This document shows positions 46,401 to 54,960 of a stretch of 64,000 nt of DNA, piece by piece. Origin of the DNA: Ruegeria sp. R13_0 (GTDB lineage Bacteria > Pseudomonadota > Alphaproteobacteria > Rhodobacterales > Rhodobacteraceae); the NCBI RefSeq assembly GCF_017743995.1, contig NZ_JAGHRB010000011.1, positions 62,001 to 126,000 on the forward strand, written 5' to 3'. A model generated the notes under the pieces. The model had not been told where the DNA came from, did not search any database, and saw only the letters and a program-made list of their open reading frames with translations. A program made the position numbers and the translations under genes. The first letter of the stretch is position 1. Each line of letters opens with the position of its first letter.

Positions 46401-47518
46401 CTGCAGGACAAACGATCACTGGGATTGGCGGGTCGGTCGATCTGGCCCAAGGCCGCGCCACGATATCGATGAACGGGGCTATGCGCGCGGGTGGCGGGTT
46501 CACCGTCAGCGGACCCGTCGACCTGACCCCGCCGTTTAACGCGCAGATCACAACGACGCTGAACAATCTCGTGCTGACCGACCAGCTGCTCTACGAGACC
46601 ACGCTGAACGGTCAGATCGTGCTGGCGGGCGCTCTGACAGGCAATAGCAGCCTGGCGGGGCAGATCACATTTGGTGAAACCAACATCAACCTCGCCGCCG
46701 CATCGGGTGCAGTCGGCGCAGCACCGATCCCCGAAATACAGCATATAAATGAAAGCCGCCTGGGCTATGTCACCCGTGAACGGGCGCAACTGATCCCCAA
46801 GGAAGAGCAAAGCAAAAGCAACTCGCGCATTGCGCTGGATATCAGTCTGCTGGCCCCCAAAGCCGTTTTTGTAAGGGGGCGCGGCGTAAACGCGGAACTG
46901 GGTGGGAACATCTCCATCGGTGGCACAACGACATCGGTTGTCCCTTCGGGCCAGATCGAACTGCTGCGCGGTAATCTGGACATTCTGGGGCGCAGGCTGA
47001 CCCTGACCAAAGGGATCGTCACGCTGCAAGGGGACCTGACGCCCTATATCGAGTTCGAATCCTCGAGCAGCACATCGGACGGAACCGCCACGATCGAGAT
47101 CGCCGGGCCTCTGGATTCGCCCGAAGTCAATGTTTTCTCAGACCCCGAACGCCCGACCGAAGAGGCGCTGGCCATGCTGTTGTTTGGCAACCGGTTCTCG
47201 GAACTCTCACCTTTTGTCATCGCACAGATGGCGGCCTCTCTGGCACAACTCAGCGGGGCCGGCGGCGATGCGACCAAGGGCCTACGAGACTCGACAGGTG
47301 TTGACACAGTGGATATCGGTGCGACCGAAGGCGGCGCGGGCCGCTTTGGCGCAGGAGCATATCTTGGGGACAATCTTTACACGGATTTCACCGTCAACAC
47401 AGACGGCGACACCGAGGTTAACCTGAACCTGGACGTTACGGACAGCTTCACTGTTCGGGGCACTGTTGACGGGCGCGGAGAAACCGGGATCGGGCTGTTT
47501 TTCGAGCGCGACTACTAA
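43439..47518 (+). CDS. tamB: translocation and assembly module protein TamB
   Basis: TamB spans the periplasm as a beta-taco structure and works with TamA. The 1359-residue product begins with TTG at 43439 overlapping the tamA stop, has a signal or anchor segment (YLAYPLLIGTLTCIPPALHA), a long repetitive beta region and the conserved C-terminal DUF490 domain (about 1000-1359), ending NLDVTDSFTVRGTVDGRGETGIGLFFERDY. Three related units of about 105-110 residues occur at roughly 484-800. It converges with a thioesterase gene (4-bp overlap). Confidence 0.93.
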   Translation: MKRYLAYPLLIGTLTCIPPALHAQEDEGGSMIERFLQDTLSGDDQNVTVKGLQGALSSRATIAEITVADDEGVWLTIKDAELDWNRLALIRGRFSVNALTAQEIDIARAPGTTTKEAPPPSAETTPFQLPDLPVAIEIGELRIDELSLGEPLIGVAADLNVTGNLSLADGTLDTSLDITRLDRAGDEITLKAGFQNASSQIDLDLSVVEASGGLISTALKIPDSPPIGLTAKGSGPVTDFTADISLSSDSQPRVTGQVRLRAAESGAADGIAFTADLGGDLTPFVASEMDVFFGTETRLFVDGQTQPEGALNISDLEFTSQALKLEGQLELASGGTLQLAALQGRITPPEGDKVVLPVSGGGTSIEAAQISALFDQQNGNLWDLSLTANGLTTDQISLRRVQIAAQGSLEQGDALSVDGDLQAALDGLDLADPALNTAIGDRITLDGVFEYGSDQTLNLSGFELIGADYTLDLDALISGLTSGLNIDGSAKLDASDLSRFSDLAKLDLGGEVTATVEGSGSPLERSFDGKVTVKGRDLSTGRDDIDPVIKGETTITLDAKRGSDGVTIRDFTLIADAARAQAAGTVTTPDGNLSIDGQATVSARDLSVFSGLAKRDLGGSVQASLNGKGTVQTLEFDGTASVNARGIKTGMDDLDPLLAGQTSIEFDGALSQEQIEIRQATINGRALTAEAAATITDPTGDLAVDGQAKANVPDLSLFSGLAGRDLAGSVKADMQGKGAMGSKLFDVQGTAEANDIRTGIDQLDALISGRTTLNVDAENTDAGMNIRTFRLNGTALTANASGQLDRESGGLNFSAMLDDLSRLSDTVSGPLKLDGNVAPTRTGLEGTARLQGPDSSYVNVVGTVETDGSADLDYDAKFNRIERFVPDFPGTVTAEGTAKRDNGVWTISSNATGPADLSTELSGTFDEGTGLADVTAQGGINLGIANAFITPNKIEGSARYNLALKGQPGLEALSGTITTSGTSFAIPTAGQTITGIGGSVDLAQGRATISMNGAMRAGGGFTVSGPVDLTPPFNAQITTTLNNLVLTDQLLYETTLNGQIVLAGALTGNSSLAGQITFGETNINLAAASGAVGAAPIPEIQHINESRLGYVTRERAQLIPKEEQSKSNSRIALDISLLAPKAVFVRGRGVNAELGGNISIGGTTTSVVPSGQIELLRGNLDILGRRLTLTKGIVTLQGDLTPYIEFESSSSTSDGTATIEIAGPLDSPEVNVFSDPERPTEEALAMLLFGNRFSELSPFVIAQMAASLAQLSGAGGDATKGLRDSTGVDTVDIGATEGGAGRFGAGAYLGDNLYTDFTVNTDGDTEVNLNLDVTDSFTVRGTVDGRGETGIGLFFERDY

Positions 47519-48045
47519 CCAGACTCCTTCCGGCGAATACCAATCGATTGGCCGATTTCCGGAGCCAGAGGAAGCGCCTTGTGATCGGCGACCATCCGCG
47601 CCAGCCGCCTGACAGCCCAATCCGGGTAAGGCGCAGACCGCCCCGTAGCGTGGCTAACATTTATAAACAGCACCTCTTGCGTGGCACACACCGTTTCATC
47701 CGGCATTGAGACCATCTGCCCGAAATAGTGCCCTCGTTTCTGATCTGCATCCAGCAGCCGAAACCGAAAGTGGATCACCATGTCCGAAGTGACCTCACGC
47801 AGGAACTGCATATGCGACTGCAGCACATAAGGCCCCTGCCCCATCGCGGCGACCTGTGGCTCACCCAGACCCAGATGATCGACCAGCAAACGTTCAAAGG
47901 CCATGTCGAACGCAACGCCATAGTAGCCGACGTTCATATGCCCGTTGTAGTCGATCCAGCCCGGCTGCAAGGCAAAGCCGAGGATTTCGATCGGTGCATC
48001 ATACGGGCCATCATGGCCGCCAAGGGGTTGTGTATCTTGCGACAT
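47515..48045 (-). CDS. thioesterase family protein
   Basis: The 176-residue protein is a hot-dog thioesterase; the motif PGWIDYNGHMNVGYYGVAFD has the Asp and His typical of 4HBT-like enzymes. Relatives include betainyl-CoA thioesterase from carnitine breakdown, but that identity is not proven. The start is uncertain: ATG 48045, or GTG 48060 which overlaps the upstream stop by 4 bp. It is coupled to a cyclase gene. Confidence 0.8.
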   Translation of the reverse strand: MSQDTQPLGGHDGPYDAPIEILGFALQPGWIDYNGHMNVGYYGVAFDMAFERLLVDHLGLGEPQVAAMGQGPYVLQSHMQFLREVTSDMVIHFRFRLLDADQKRGHYFGQMVSMPDETVCATQEVLFINVSHATGRSAPYPDWAVRRLARMVADHKALPLAPEIGQSIGIRRKESG

Positions 48046-48056
48046 GTTGGTGATTT

Positions 48057-48839
48057 TCACTCCTCGGGGTCCTCAAAGATCGCGACAGCGCGGATGAATC
48101 CGGCTGACGCGCCTTTGATCTTGAAGGGAAAACAAGAAATCTCAAACCCCGTCGCGGGCAAAATTTCGAGATTGGTTAGCTTCTCCATGTGGCAATAGCC
48201 GATCTCCATCGAGGCGCGGTGCCCCTCCCAGATGATAGAGGCATCTTTGGTTTCCGCATATTCCTGCGCGGTCAACGGGAAGGGCGCGTCCCAACTCCAG
48301 GCATCCGTGCCTGTGACGCGCACGCCGCGTTCTGTCAGATAAAGGGTTGCTTCGCGCCCCATACCGCAGCCCTTCATCAGATAGTCGGGCTGGCCATATT
48401 GCGTCCCGGCAGAGGTGTTGACGACCACGATATCCAACGGTTTCAGCGTATGGCCGATCCGTTTCAGCTCGGCCTCGACATCCGCTGCTGTGACCACATA
48501 ACCATCCTCGAAATCGCGAAAATCCAGTTTAACGCCGGGATTCATGCACCACTCCAGCGGCACCTCATCGATGGTGATCGCCCGCTCACCTTTGTCCATT
48601 GTGGAATGATGATAGGGCGCGTCCAGATGTGTCCCGTTATGGGTCGCGATTTGCAATCGCTCGATAGCCCAACCCTCTCCGCCAGGTAGGTCATCCTTTT
48701 GCAGGCCGGGAAAGAACGACATGACCTGCTCGGCCGTTTGATCGTGGGTCATGTACTCGATCTCAGGCAGCATGATCGGCGGGTCTGACACGATCCCGGT
48801 TTCCAGCGGAACGGACAAATCGACGAAACGGCGGGGCAT
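48057..48839 (-). CDS. cyclase family protein (kynurenine formamidase-like)
   Basis: The 260-residue protein is of the metal-dependent cyclase/KynB superfamily. The motif HNGTHLDAPYHH binds the metal; FRDFEDGYVVTAADVEAEL follows. The start at 48839 (MPRRFVDLSVPLETG) follows TGGAG. Kynurenine formamidase, isatin hydrolase or other cyclic amide or lactone hydrolases are possible; I cannot choose. It is upstream of the thioesterase gene on the same strand. Confidence 0.82.
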   Translation of the reverse strand: MPRRFVDLSVPLETGIVSDPPIMLPEIEYMTHDQTAEQVMSFFPGLQKDDLPGGEGWAIERLQIATHNGTHLDAPYHHSTMDKGERAITIDEVPLEWCMNPGVKLDFRDFEDGYVVTAADVEAELKRIGHTLKPLDIVVVNTSAGTQYGQPDYLMKGCGMGREATLYLTERGVRVTGTDAWSWDAPFPLTAQEYAETKDASIIWEGHRASMEIGYCHMEKLTNLEILPATGFEISCFPFKIKGASAGFIRAVAIFEDPEE

Positions 48840-48902
48840 CGGCAACTCCATCATGAATGACGGTGACAGGGTTGGCCGCGTGTAAGCCGCTGTCAAGACG
48901 CG

Positions 48903-48930
48903 AAAAAGGCGACCCAATGGGCCGCCTTTT
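48903..48930 (-). terminator. intrinsic terminator of fdsA
   Basis: AAAAGGCG (48904-48911) pairs with CGCCTTTT (48923-48930), with an inner CCC/GGG. Read on the minus strand after the fdsA stop codon (48951) it ends in a T tract. It separates fdsA from the cyclase gene. Confidence 0.8.
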
Positions 48931-48950
48931 CCGAGTGTCTGGAGTGGAGT

Positions 48951-51737
48951 TTACTCCGCCGCGATGGCGTCTTCGATCTTTTCGACACGGATCGCCGAGA
49001 ACTTGAACTCAGGGATTTTGCCATAGGGGTCGATGGCCGAGTTGGTCAGGATGTTCGCCGCTGCCTCGACATAGGCAAACGGGATGAACACCATATCTTC
49101 GGCAATCGCACGGTCGGCACGAACCATGATCTCGATCGAGCCACGACGCGTAGTCAGGCAGATCATCTCGCCCGGTTCAATCCCCATCAGCTTGAGGGTC
49201 CGCGGGTTCATTGAGCAGTTTGCCTCTGGCTCAACCGCGTCCAATACCTTGGCGCGACGAGTCATCGAACCAGTGTGCCAGTGTTCCAGCTGACGGCCAG
49301 TGGTGGCGATCATCGGGTATTCGTCATCCGGGGCCTCATCCGGCGGGATGACGCTGGCCGGAGTAAACCGGGCTTTGCCGTCCGCACGTGGGAAACCGTC
49401 ACCGAACACAATCGCCTGACCCGGGTCTGTCTCGGACAGAGACGGATAGGTGATGGTCTCGGTCTCCAGACGCTCCCACGTGATGTTGTCGAGCGAGTTC
49501 ATCGTCAACTTCATCTCGTTGAACACCTGAGACACATCGGTGTAGTCCCAGTTCAGCCCGATGCGTTGCCCAAGCTCGACTGTGATCTTCCAATCCTCAC
49601 GCGCTTCACCCGGAGGGGTCACGGCCGGACGTACGCGCTGCACCTGACGGTTGGTGTTCGACACGGTGCCGTTCTTCTCATACAGCGCCGAGGCAGGCAG
49701 GATGATATCGGCATAGTTTGCCGTTTCCGTCAGGAAGATATCCTGCACGATCATCAGCTCCAGCTTGGCCAGAGCGTCGCGGGCGTGGCCAACATCGGGG
49801 TCGGACATGGCCGGGTTTTCACCCTGGATATACATCCCCTTGATGTTGCCCGCATAGGCCTGATCAATGATCTCGGTTACGGTCAGGCCCTTCTCGTTCG
49901 AGAAGTCACGCTCGTCATTCCAAACACTGTTGAACTTGGCTCGGATGTCATCATCCATAACCGACTGATAGTCCGGCAGGAACATCGGGATCAGACCAGC
50001 GTCTGAGGCCCCCTGCACGTTGTTCTGACCCCGCAAAGGGTGCAGACCAGCGCCAGGTTTGCCCACATTGCCGGTCATCAGCGCAAGGCTGATCAGGCAG
50101 CGAGAGTTGTCAGTGCCGTGGATGTGCTGGCTGACGCCCATACCCCAGAAGATCAGACCGGCCTTGGCCTGTGCAAAAGTGCGTGCGACGCGGCGCAGCT
50201 GCTCAGGTTCGATGCCACAGATCGGCGACATCGCCTCGGGCGTGAACTGGCGCAGATGCTCTTTCTCAGCTTCCCAGTTCTCTGTCCAGCGGTGGATATA
50301 CTGGCTGTCATACAGCTCTTCCTCGACGATCACGTTCATGATCGCGTTGAGCATCGAGACATCGGCGCCTGGACGGAACTGCAGCATTTCGTCGGCGAAT
50401 TTGCGCATTCCGACGCCGCGCGGGTCCATCACGATCAGCTTGCCGCCGCGTTTGGCGAACTGCTTGAAGTAGGTCGCTGCAACGGGGTGGTTCTCGATCG
50501 GGTTTGAGCCGATGATGATCGCCACGTCCGCGTTTTCGATCTCGTTGAAAGTCGCGGTCACGGCGCCCGAACCCACGTTCTCGATCAAAGCCGCAACCGA
50601 CGAGGCGTGGCACAGACGGGTGCAGTGGTCGACGTTGTTGTGGCGGAAGCCCTGACGGATGAACTTCTGGAACAGATAGGCTTCTTCATTGGTGCATTTG
50701 GCCGAGCCAAAGCCCGCAACGCTGCGCGGGTCTTCTTCGCGCAGGGCCATCAGCTTGGTGGCGGCCAGATCCATCGCCTCTTCCCAGGTCGCTTCGCGGA
50801 AATGGGTCGACAGGTTGCCCGGATCGACATTCAGACCCTTTTCAGGTGCGTCCTCACGCCGGATCAGCGGCGTGGTCAGGCGGTGCGGGTGGTGGATATA
50901 GTCGAAACCAAAGCGGCCTTTGACACACAGACGGCCTTCGTTTGCGGGGCCGTTGATGCCCTCGACATATTTGACCTTGCCGTCCTTGACCTTCAGCGAG
51001 ACCTTGCAGCCCACACCGCAGAACGGGCAGACGCTTTCGGTTTCAGAATCGTAGTCCTTGCTGTTACCCTTCTGCTGGTCGTCCAGCACGGTGGCGGGCA
51101 TCAGCGCACCGGTGGGGCAAGCCTGAACGCATTCACCACAGGCCACACAGGTTGAATCGCCCATAGGGTCGTTCTGGTCGAACACAACCTGCGCCGTATG
51201 GCCGCGACCGGCCATGCCGATCACGTCATTCACTTGAACTTCACGGCAGGCTCGGACGCAGAGGTTGCAGTTGATGCAGGCGTCCAGATTGACGCGCATC
51301 GCAACGTGGCTGTCATCCAACAGCGGGATCTTTTCGGCCTCTTTCGCCGGGAAACGGCTGTCGCTGACATCGTTCAGCTTGGCCATATCCCAGAAGTGGC
51401 TGGAGGTGTCGTGCGCCTCTTCGGGCTGATCGGCAACCAGCAGTTCCATGACCATGGCGCGCGATTTCTCAGCCCGGTCGCTGTCGGTCTTCACCACCAT
51501 ACCGCCTGCGGCGGGGCGAATACACGAGGCGACCAGCGTGCGCTCGCCTTCCACCTCGACCATACAGGCGCGGCAGTTGCCGTCCGGACGATAACCCGGC
51601 TGCGGTTTGTGGCACAGATGCGGGATGGTGAACCCTTGGCCCTTGGCGGCTTCCCAGATTGTCCAGCCCTCAGGCACGGTGACATCTTCGCCGTTCAGGT
51701 TGAAGGTGACGGTCTTGGTTGGGCTTGCGTCTAGCAT
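48951..51737 (-). CDS. fdsA: NAD-dependent formate dehydrogenase, catalytic alpha subunit
   Basis: FdsA oxidises formate to CO2 at a bis-molybdopterin centre. The 928-residue protein has an N-terminal [2Fe-2S] ferredoxin domain (CHKPQPGYRPDGNCRAC), a His/Cys cluster and two [4Fe-4S] motifs CINCNLCVRACREV and CVACGECVQACPTGAL, then the CPFCGVGC motif and the molybdopterin domain, with the metal-ligand cysteine near residue 376 followed by His in DHCTRLCHASSV. No selenocysteine is needed. It lies 14 bp after fdsB. A formate-transport or FdhD gene is not nearby. Confidence 0.95.
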   Translation of the reverse strand: MLDASPTKTVTFNLNGEDVTVPEGWTIWEAAKGQGFTIPHLCHKPQPGYRPDGNCRACMVEVEGERTLVASCIRPAAGGMVVKTDSDRAEKSRAMVMELLVADQPEEAHDTSSHFWDMAKLNDVSDSRFPAKEAEKIPLLDDSHVAMRVNLDACINCNLCVRACREVQVNDVIGMAGRGHTAQVVFDQNDPMGDSTCVACGECVQACPTGALMPATVLDDQQKGNSKDYDSETESVCPFCGVGCKVSLKVKDGKVKYVEGINGPANEGRLCVKGRFGFDYIHHPHRLTTPLIRREDAPEKGLNVDPGNLSTHFREATWEEAMDLAATKLMALREEDPRSVAGFGSAKCTNEEAYLFQKFIRQGFRHNNVDHCTRLCHASSVAALIENVGSGAVTATFNEIENADVAIIIGSNPIENHPVAATYFKQFAKRGGKLIVMDPRGVGMRKFADEMLQFRPGADVSMLNAIMNVIVEEELYDSQYIHRWTENWEAEKEHLRQFTPEAMSPICGIEPEQLRRVARTFAQAKAGLIFWGMGVSQHIHGTDNSRCLISLALMTGNVGKPGAGLHPLRGQNNVQGASDAGLIPMFLPDYQSVMDDDIRAKFNSVWNDERDFSNEKGLTVTEIIDQAYAGNIKGMYIQGENPAMSDPDVGHARDALAKLELMIVQDIFLTETANYADIILPASALYEKNGTVSNTNRQVQRVRPAVTPPGEAREDWKITVELGQRIGLNWDYTDVSQVFNEMKLTMNSLDNITWERLETETITYPSLSETDPGQAIVFGDGFPRADGKARFTPASVIPPDEAPDDEYPMIATTGRQLEHWHTGSMTRRAKVLDAVEPEANCSMNPRTLKLMGIEPGEMICLTTRRGSIEIMVRADRAIAEDMVFIPFAYVEAAANILTNSAIDPYGKIPEFKFSAIRVEKIEDAIAAE

Positions 51738-51751
51738 GGCTCTGTCTCCCC

Positions 51752-53455
51752 TCAGATTTCGTCAGCGAAATGTTTCATGACAAGGCGGATCGGGTTCGGG
51801 GCCGCCTGCCCCAGACCGCAGATCGAGGCGTCGCCCATGACCTGGCACAGATCTTCCAGCAAATCGGTGTCCCACTTGTCGGCTTGCATCAGTTTCACCG
51901 CCTTTTCGCAGCCAGCACGACAGGGCGTACACTGGCCGCAGCTTTCGTCTTCGAAGAAGCGCAGCATGTTCAACGCCGCGTCGCGGGCGGTGTCCTGATC
52001 GGACAGAACCACCACAGCGGCCGAGCCGATGAAGGTGCCATGCGGTTGCAGCGTGTCGAAATCCAGCGGGATATCATCCATCGACGCGGGCAGCAGGCCC
52101 GAGGACGGACCACCCGGCTGATACGCCTTGAAGGTCTGACCTTCGGCCATACCACCAGCAGCCTCGATCACGTCCAAAATGGTCGAACCGGCAGGCAGCA
52201 GGTACACACCCGGCTTCGCCACACGACCCGAGATCGAGTAGCTGCGCAGTCCCTTGCGGCCATTCTTTTCAACCGAGCTCAGGATTTGCGGCCCTTCGCG
52301 GCAGATTTTCGAGACCCAATACAGCGTCTCAACGTTGTGAACCAAGGTTGGGCGGTTAAAGACCCCAACCTGCGCCACGAACGGAGGACGGTGGCGCGGC
52401 AGGCCCTTCTTGCCTTCGATTGACTCGATCATCGCGGATTCTTCGCCGCAGATATAGGCACCAGCACCCCGGCGCAGGTCGATGTAACCTTCTTCGACAA
52501 TCCCTGCCTGCTCCAACGCGACGATTTCACGGCGCAGGATTTCCAGCACGGCTGGGTATTCGTCACGCATGTAGATAAAGCAGGTCTCGGCCTCGACCGC
52601 CCATGCGGCGATCAGCATGCCTTCCAGGAAGACATGCGGCGTGCGCTCAAGATAGTAGCGATCTTTGAACGTGCCGGGCTCGCCCTCATCGCCGTTCACG
52701 GCCAGATAGCGCGGGCCTTCATTCATGCGAACAAAGCCCCATTTCTTGCCCGACGGGAAGCCAGCGCCGCCCAGACCGCGCAGGCCCGAGGACAGAACGT
52801 CCTCCTGCACCTTTTCCCAATCGCCGCCTTCGCGCAGCTCTTTCAGCTTGGCGTATCCACCTTCGGCCTCATAGGTCGCGAAGGTTTCATAGTCAGGCAG
52901 ATGCGCATGGGTGTCACCCGCTGCAATTGCGGCCTGCACCTTTTCGGGGGTCGCATAGTCGATGTGGTTGTGACCGATCTCAAGCACCGGAGCGGTATCG
53001 CAGCGGCCCATGCAAGGGGCGCGGACAACACGAACCTCGGACGGGTCCAGACCGTCCTCAAGCGCTTTTTGCAATTGCTGCGCACCGACCATCTCGCAGG
53101 ACAGGGAATCACAGACGCGGATCGTCAACGCCGGAGGAGGCGTCTCACCCTCTTTCACCACATCGAAATGAGCATAGAAGGTCGCGGTTTCATAAATCTC
53201 GGCCTGACCGATGCGCATTTCAACCGCCAAAGCGGCGATGTGGTCGGCGCTGATATGGCCGTGCGCGTCCTGAATTAAATGCAGAAATTCAATCAGCAGA
53301 TCGCGGCGACGGGGGCGATCCCCCAACAGGCGCGCAATCTCCGCCTGCGCCTCATCCGTGAACTGACGGCCTTTGGGCGTGTGCCGCCCTTTGCCTTTAC
53401 CTGACTTCCAAACGCCCTTAGGTGCGCCTGATGGCTTGGTATCTAATGGTGCCAT
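51752..53455 (-). CDS. fdsB: formate dehydrogenase fused gamma-beta (FdsG-FdsB) diaphorase subunit
   Basis: The 567-residue protein combines a NuoE/FdsG-like thioredoxin-fold [2Fe-2S] domain (about 30-175; CDSLSCEMVGA, APCMGRCDTAP) with a NuoF/FdsB-like domain that binds FMN and NADH (YLAVNGDEGEPGTFKDR, GAGAYICGEESAMIESIEGK) and the C-terminal cluster motif CGQCTPCRAGC. In Rhodobacter capsulatus these are separate genes fdsG and fdsB; here they are one reading frame. It transfers electrons from FdsA to NAD. Confidence 0.94.
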   Translation of the reverse strand: MAPLDTKPSGAPKGVWKSGKGKGRHTPKGRQFTDEAQAEIARLLGDRPRRRDLLIEFLHLIQDAHGHISADHIAALAVEMRIGQAEIYETATFYAHFDVVKEGETPPPALTIRVCDSLSCEMVGAQQLQKALEDGLDPSEVRVVRAPCMGRCDTAPVLEIGHNHIDYATPEKVQAAIAAGDTHAHLPDYETFATYEAEGGYAKLKELREGGDWEKVQEDVLSSGLRGLGGAGFPSGKKWGFVRMNEGPRYLAVNGDEGEPGTFKDRYYLERTPHVFLEGMLIAAWAVEAETCFIYMRDEYPAVLEILRREIVALEQAGIVEEGYIDLRRGAGAYICGEESAMIESIEGKKGLPRHRPPFVAQVGVFNRPTLVHNVETLYWVSKICREGPQILSSVEKNGRKGLRSYSISGRVAKPGVYLLPAGSTILDVIEAAGGMAEGQTFKAYQPGGPSSGLLPASMDDIPLDFDTLQPHGTFIGSAAVVVLSDQDTARDAALNMLRFFEDESCGQCTPCRAGCEKAVKLMQADKWDTDLLEDLCQVMGDASICGLGQAAPNPIRLVMKHFADEI

Positions 53456-53497
53456 GATGCCCTCCGATTGAGGCTCCGTGTCTCATCAGAGGAGGAT

Positions 53498-53528
53498 ATC
53501 GTCAAATCGTCTTACACAATCGCACGAT
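53498..53528. promoter_or_regulatory. candidate LysR-type binding region upstream of fdsB
   Basis: ATCGT at 53498-53502 and again at 53506-53510, with ACGAT at 53524-53528, gives a dyad ATCGT-N13-ACGAT. It lies in the 85-bp gap between the LysR gene and fdsB. The pattern resembles a LysR-type site, but this is weak evidence. Confidence 0.3.
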
Positions 53529-53540
53529 AACGACACCTTA

Positions 53541-54422
53541 TCACCGCAAAGACGTCACAACCGCCCTCAGGGCCTCGACCGTTGGCAATTCCGGATCTCG
53601 GGTCAGGGTCGCCAGACAGATCGGTTTGCTGACCACAGGGTCAACCAAGGGCAGCACTTTGGTCCCCTTCAGATCGCCCAGAGATCGCAGCAGAACACGT
53701 GGAACCACAGTGGCCGCCAACCCTTCACGCGCCATCACCATCGATGCGGTAAAGCCACTAGTTTCGGCCACCACATCCGGGTGCAGCCCCTGATCCAGAA
53801 AGATCCGATCCAGAATACGCCGGTTTTGCATCTGCGGCACCAGCAGGCTGAGGGGGAAATCAGCGACCTTGGCCCAAGGGATCGGACCGGTATCCTCGAC
53901 CATATGCGCAGGGGCGAGGAGGACATAGGTTTCTTCGTAGAGAGGCTGCACCTGCCGCAGATCGGTGCCGATACTGTCGCCGTAAGTCACGCCCGCATCC
54001 AGGCTGCCTTCGTCCAACCGATGCTGAATGGCCGAGGCCGACATGGTCTCGATCCGGGTCACGATCCGCGGATGCGCCTTACGCAAATGTTTCGTCAGTC
54101 GTCCGGTAAAGGCGATGGCGGTAGGGATCACGCCCAGCATCAACGTTCCGGTGATCTCACCCTTTGCGGCCTGCACCTGCTGCTCCAGCGCCTTGGCATC
54201 ATCGAGAATGCGCCGCGCCCGTAGGACGATCATCTCACCCTCTTCGGTCAGACCCTGAAACCGGTTGGCGCGCCGAACAATCGAAACGCCTAACCGGTCT
54301 TCAAGATTGCGGATGCGCATCGAGAAGGCGGGCTGAGAAATCCCGCATTCCTCAGCCGCTTTGGCAAAATGTCGATGCCGTGCGAGGGCGCTGAGGAGTT
54401 GGAGGTCTCGGATTTCGATCAT
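53541..54422 (-). CDS. LysR family transcriptional regulator
   Basis: The 293-residue protein has the LysR N-terminal winged helix (about 1-60, FAKAAEECGISQPAFSMRIRNLEDRLG) and an effector domain. The start at 54422 (MIEIRDLQLLSA) is the family-like one. It lies directly upstream of fdsB on the same strand, so regulation of formate dehydrogenase is likely (as for FdsR in other bacteria), but not shown. Confidence 0.92.
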   Translation of the reverse strand: MIEIRDLQLLSALARHRHFAKAAEECGISQPAFSMRIRNLEDRLGVSIVRRANRFQGLTEEGEMIVLRARRILDDAKALEQQVQAAKGEITGTLMLGVIPTAIAFTGRLTKHLRKAHPRIVTRIETMSASAIQHRLDEGSLDAGVTYGDSIGTDLRQVQPLYEETYVLLAPAHMVEDTGPIPWAKVADFPLSLLVPQMQNRRILDRIFLDQGLHPDVVAETSGFTASMVMAREGLAATVVPRVLLRSLGDLKGTKVLPLVDPVVSKPICLATLTRDPELPTVEALRAVVTSLR

Positions 54423-54581
54423 GCGCTGGTCGTCCACTTTGAGGCTCAAGGTCGCTCAACCCGTTGTAGCCTAAAGAAAGAGCGCCGTCTGCTCGTCCGT
54501 CGATGGGACGGAATTGCGTTGTTGTCGCGCAGGTTCACGGAGACTTATATTGAAAAGGATTGCAAATTGGCGAGGTTCAAA

Positions 54582-54938
54582 ATGGAAGCCAAAGACCATT
54601 TTCAACAGGTGTTTGACGGATACGTTCAAAGTTACCGGTCGAAGGATGCAGCAGGATGTGCGTCGTACTTTACGGACAATGCGGAACTCTATTCGCCTTA
54701 TGGCCCGGCAGCCATTGGTCGGCCGGCAATCGAGACGACGCATAAGGAGTGGGTTGAAGAAGAAGGCGAGGACAAAGCAATCGAGGTCTTGCACGCGGAT
54801 GCTGAAGGCCGCTTTGGCTGGTGTCTCGCTCGCTTTAGTGAAGGAAGTGCCGCCAGCGGCACATCCCTAAACGTTTTGTATCAACAGGCAGATGGCAAGT
54901 GGTTGATCGCCCAGTGCAGCTTGAACGAAGCGCTTTGA
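54582..54938 (+). CDS. SnoaL-like/NTF2-fold small protein
   Basis: The 118-residue protein has an NTF2-like fold pattern: helix MEAKDHFQQVFDGYVQSYRSKDAAGCASYF, then AELYSPYGPAAIGRPAIE. The start at 54582 has GAGG 8 nt upstream; the upstream frame runs into the LysR gene region on the other strand. Function not known: such proteins may be isomerases, lyases or binding proteins. It converges with ychF. Confidence 0.75.
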   Translation: MEAKDHFQQVFDGYVQSYRSKDAAGCASYFTDNAELYSPYGPAAIGRPAIETTHKEWVEEEGEDKAIEVLHADAEGRFGWCLARFSEGSAASGTSLNVLYQQADGKWLIAQCSLNEAL

Positions 54939-54960
54939 AAACCTACCGTGACCTAGTGAC

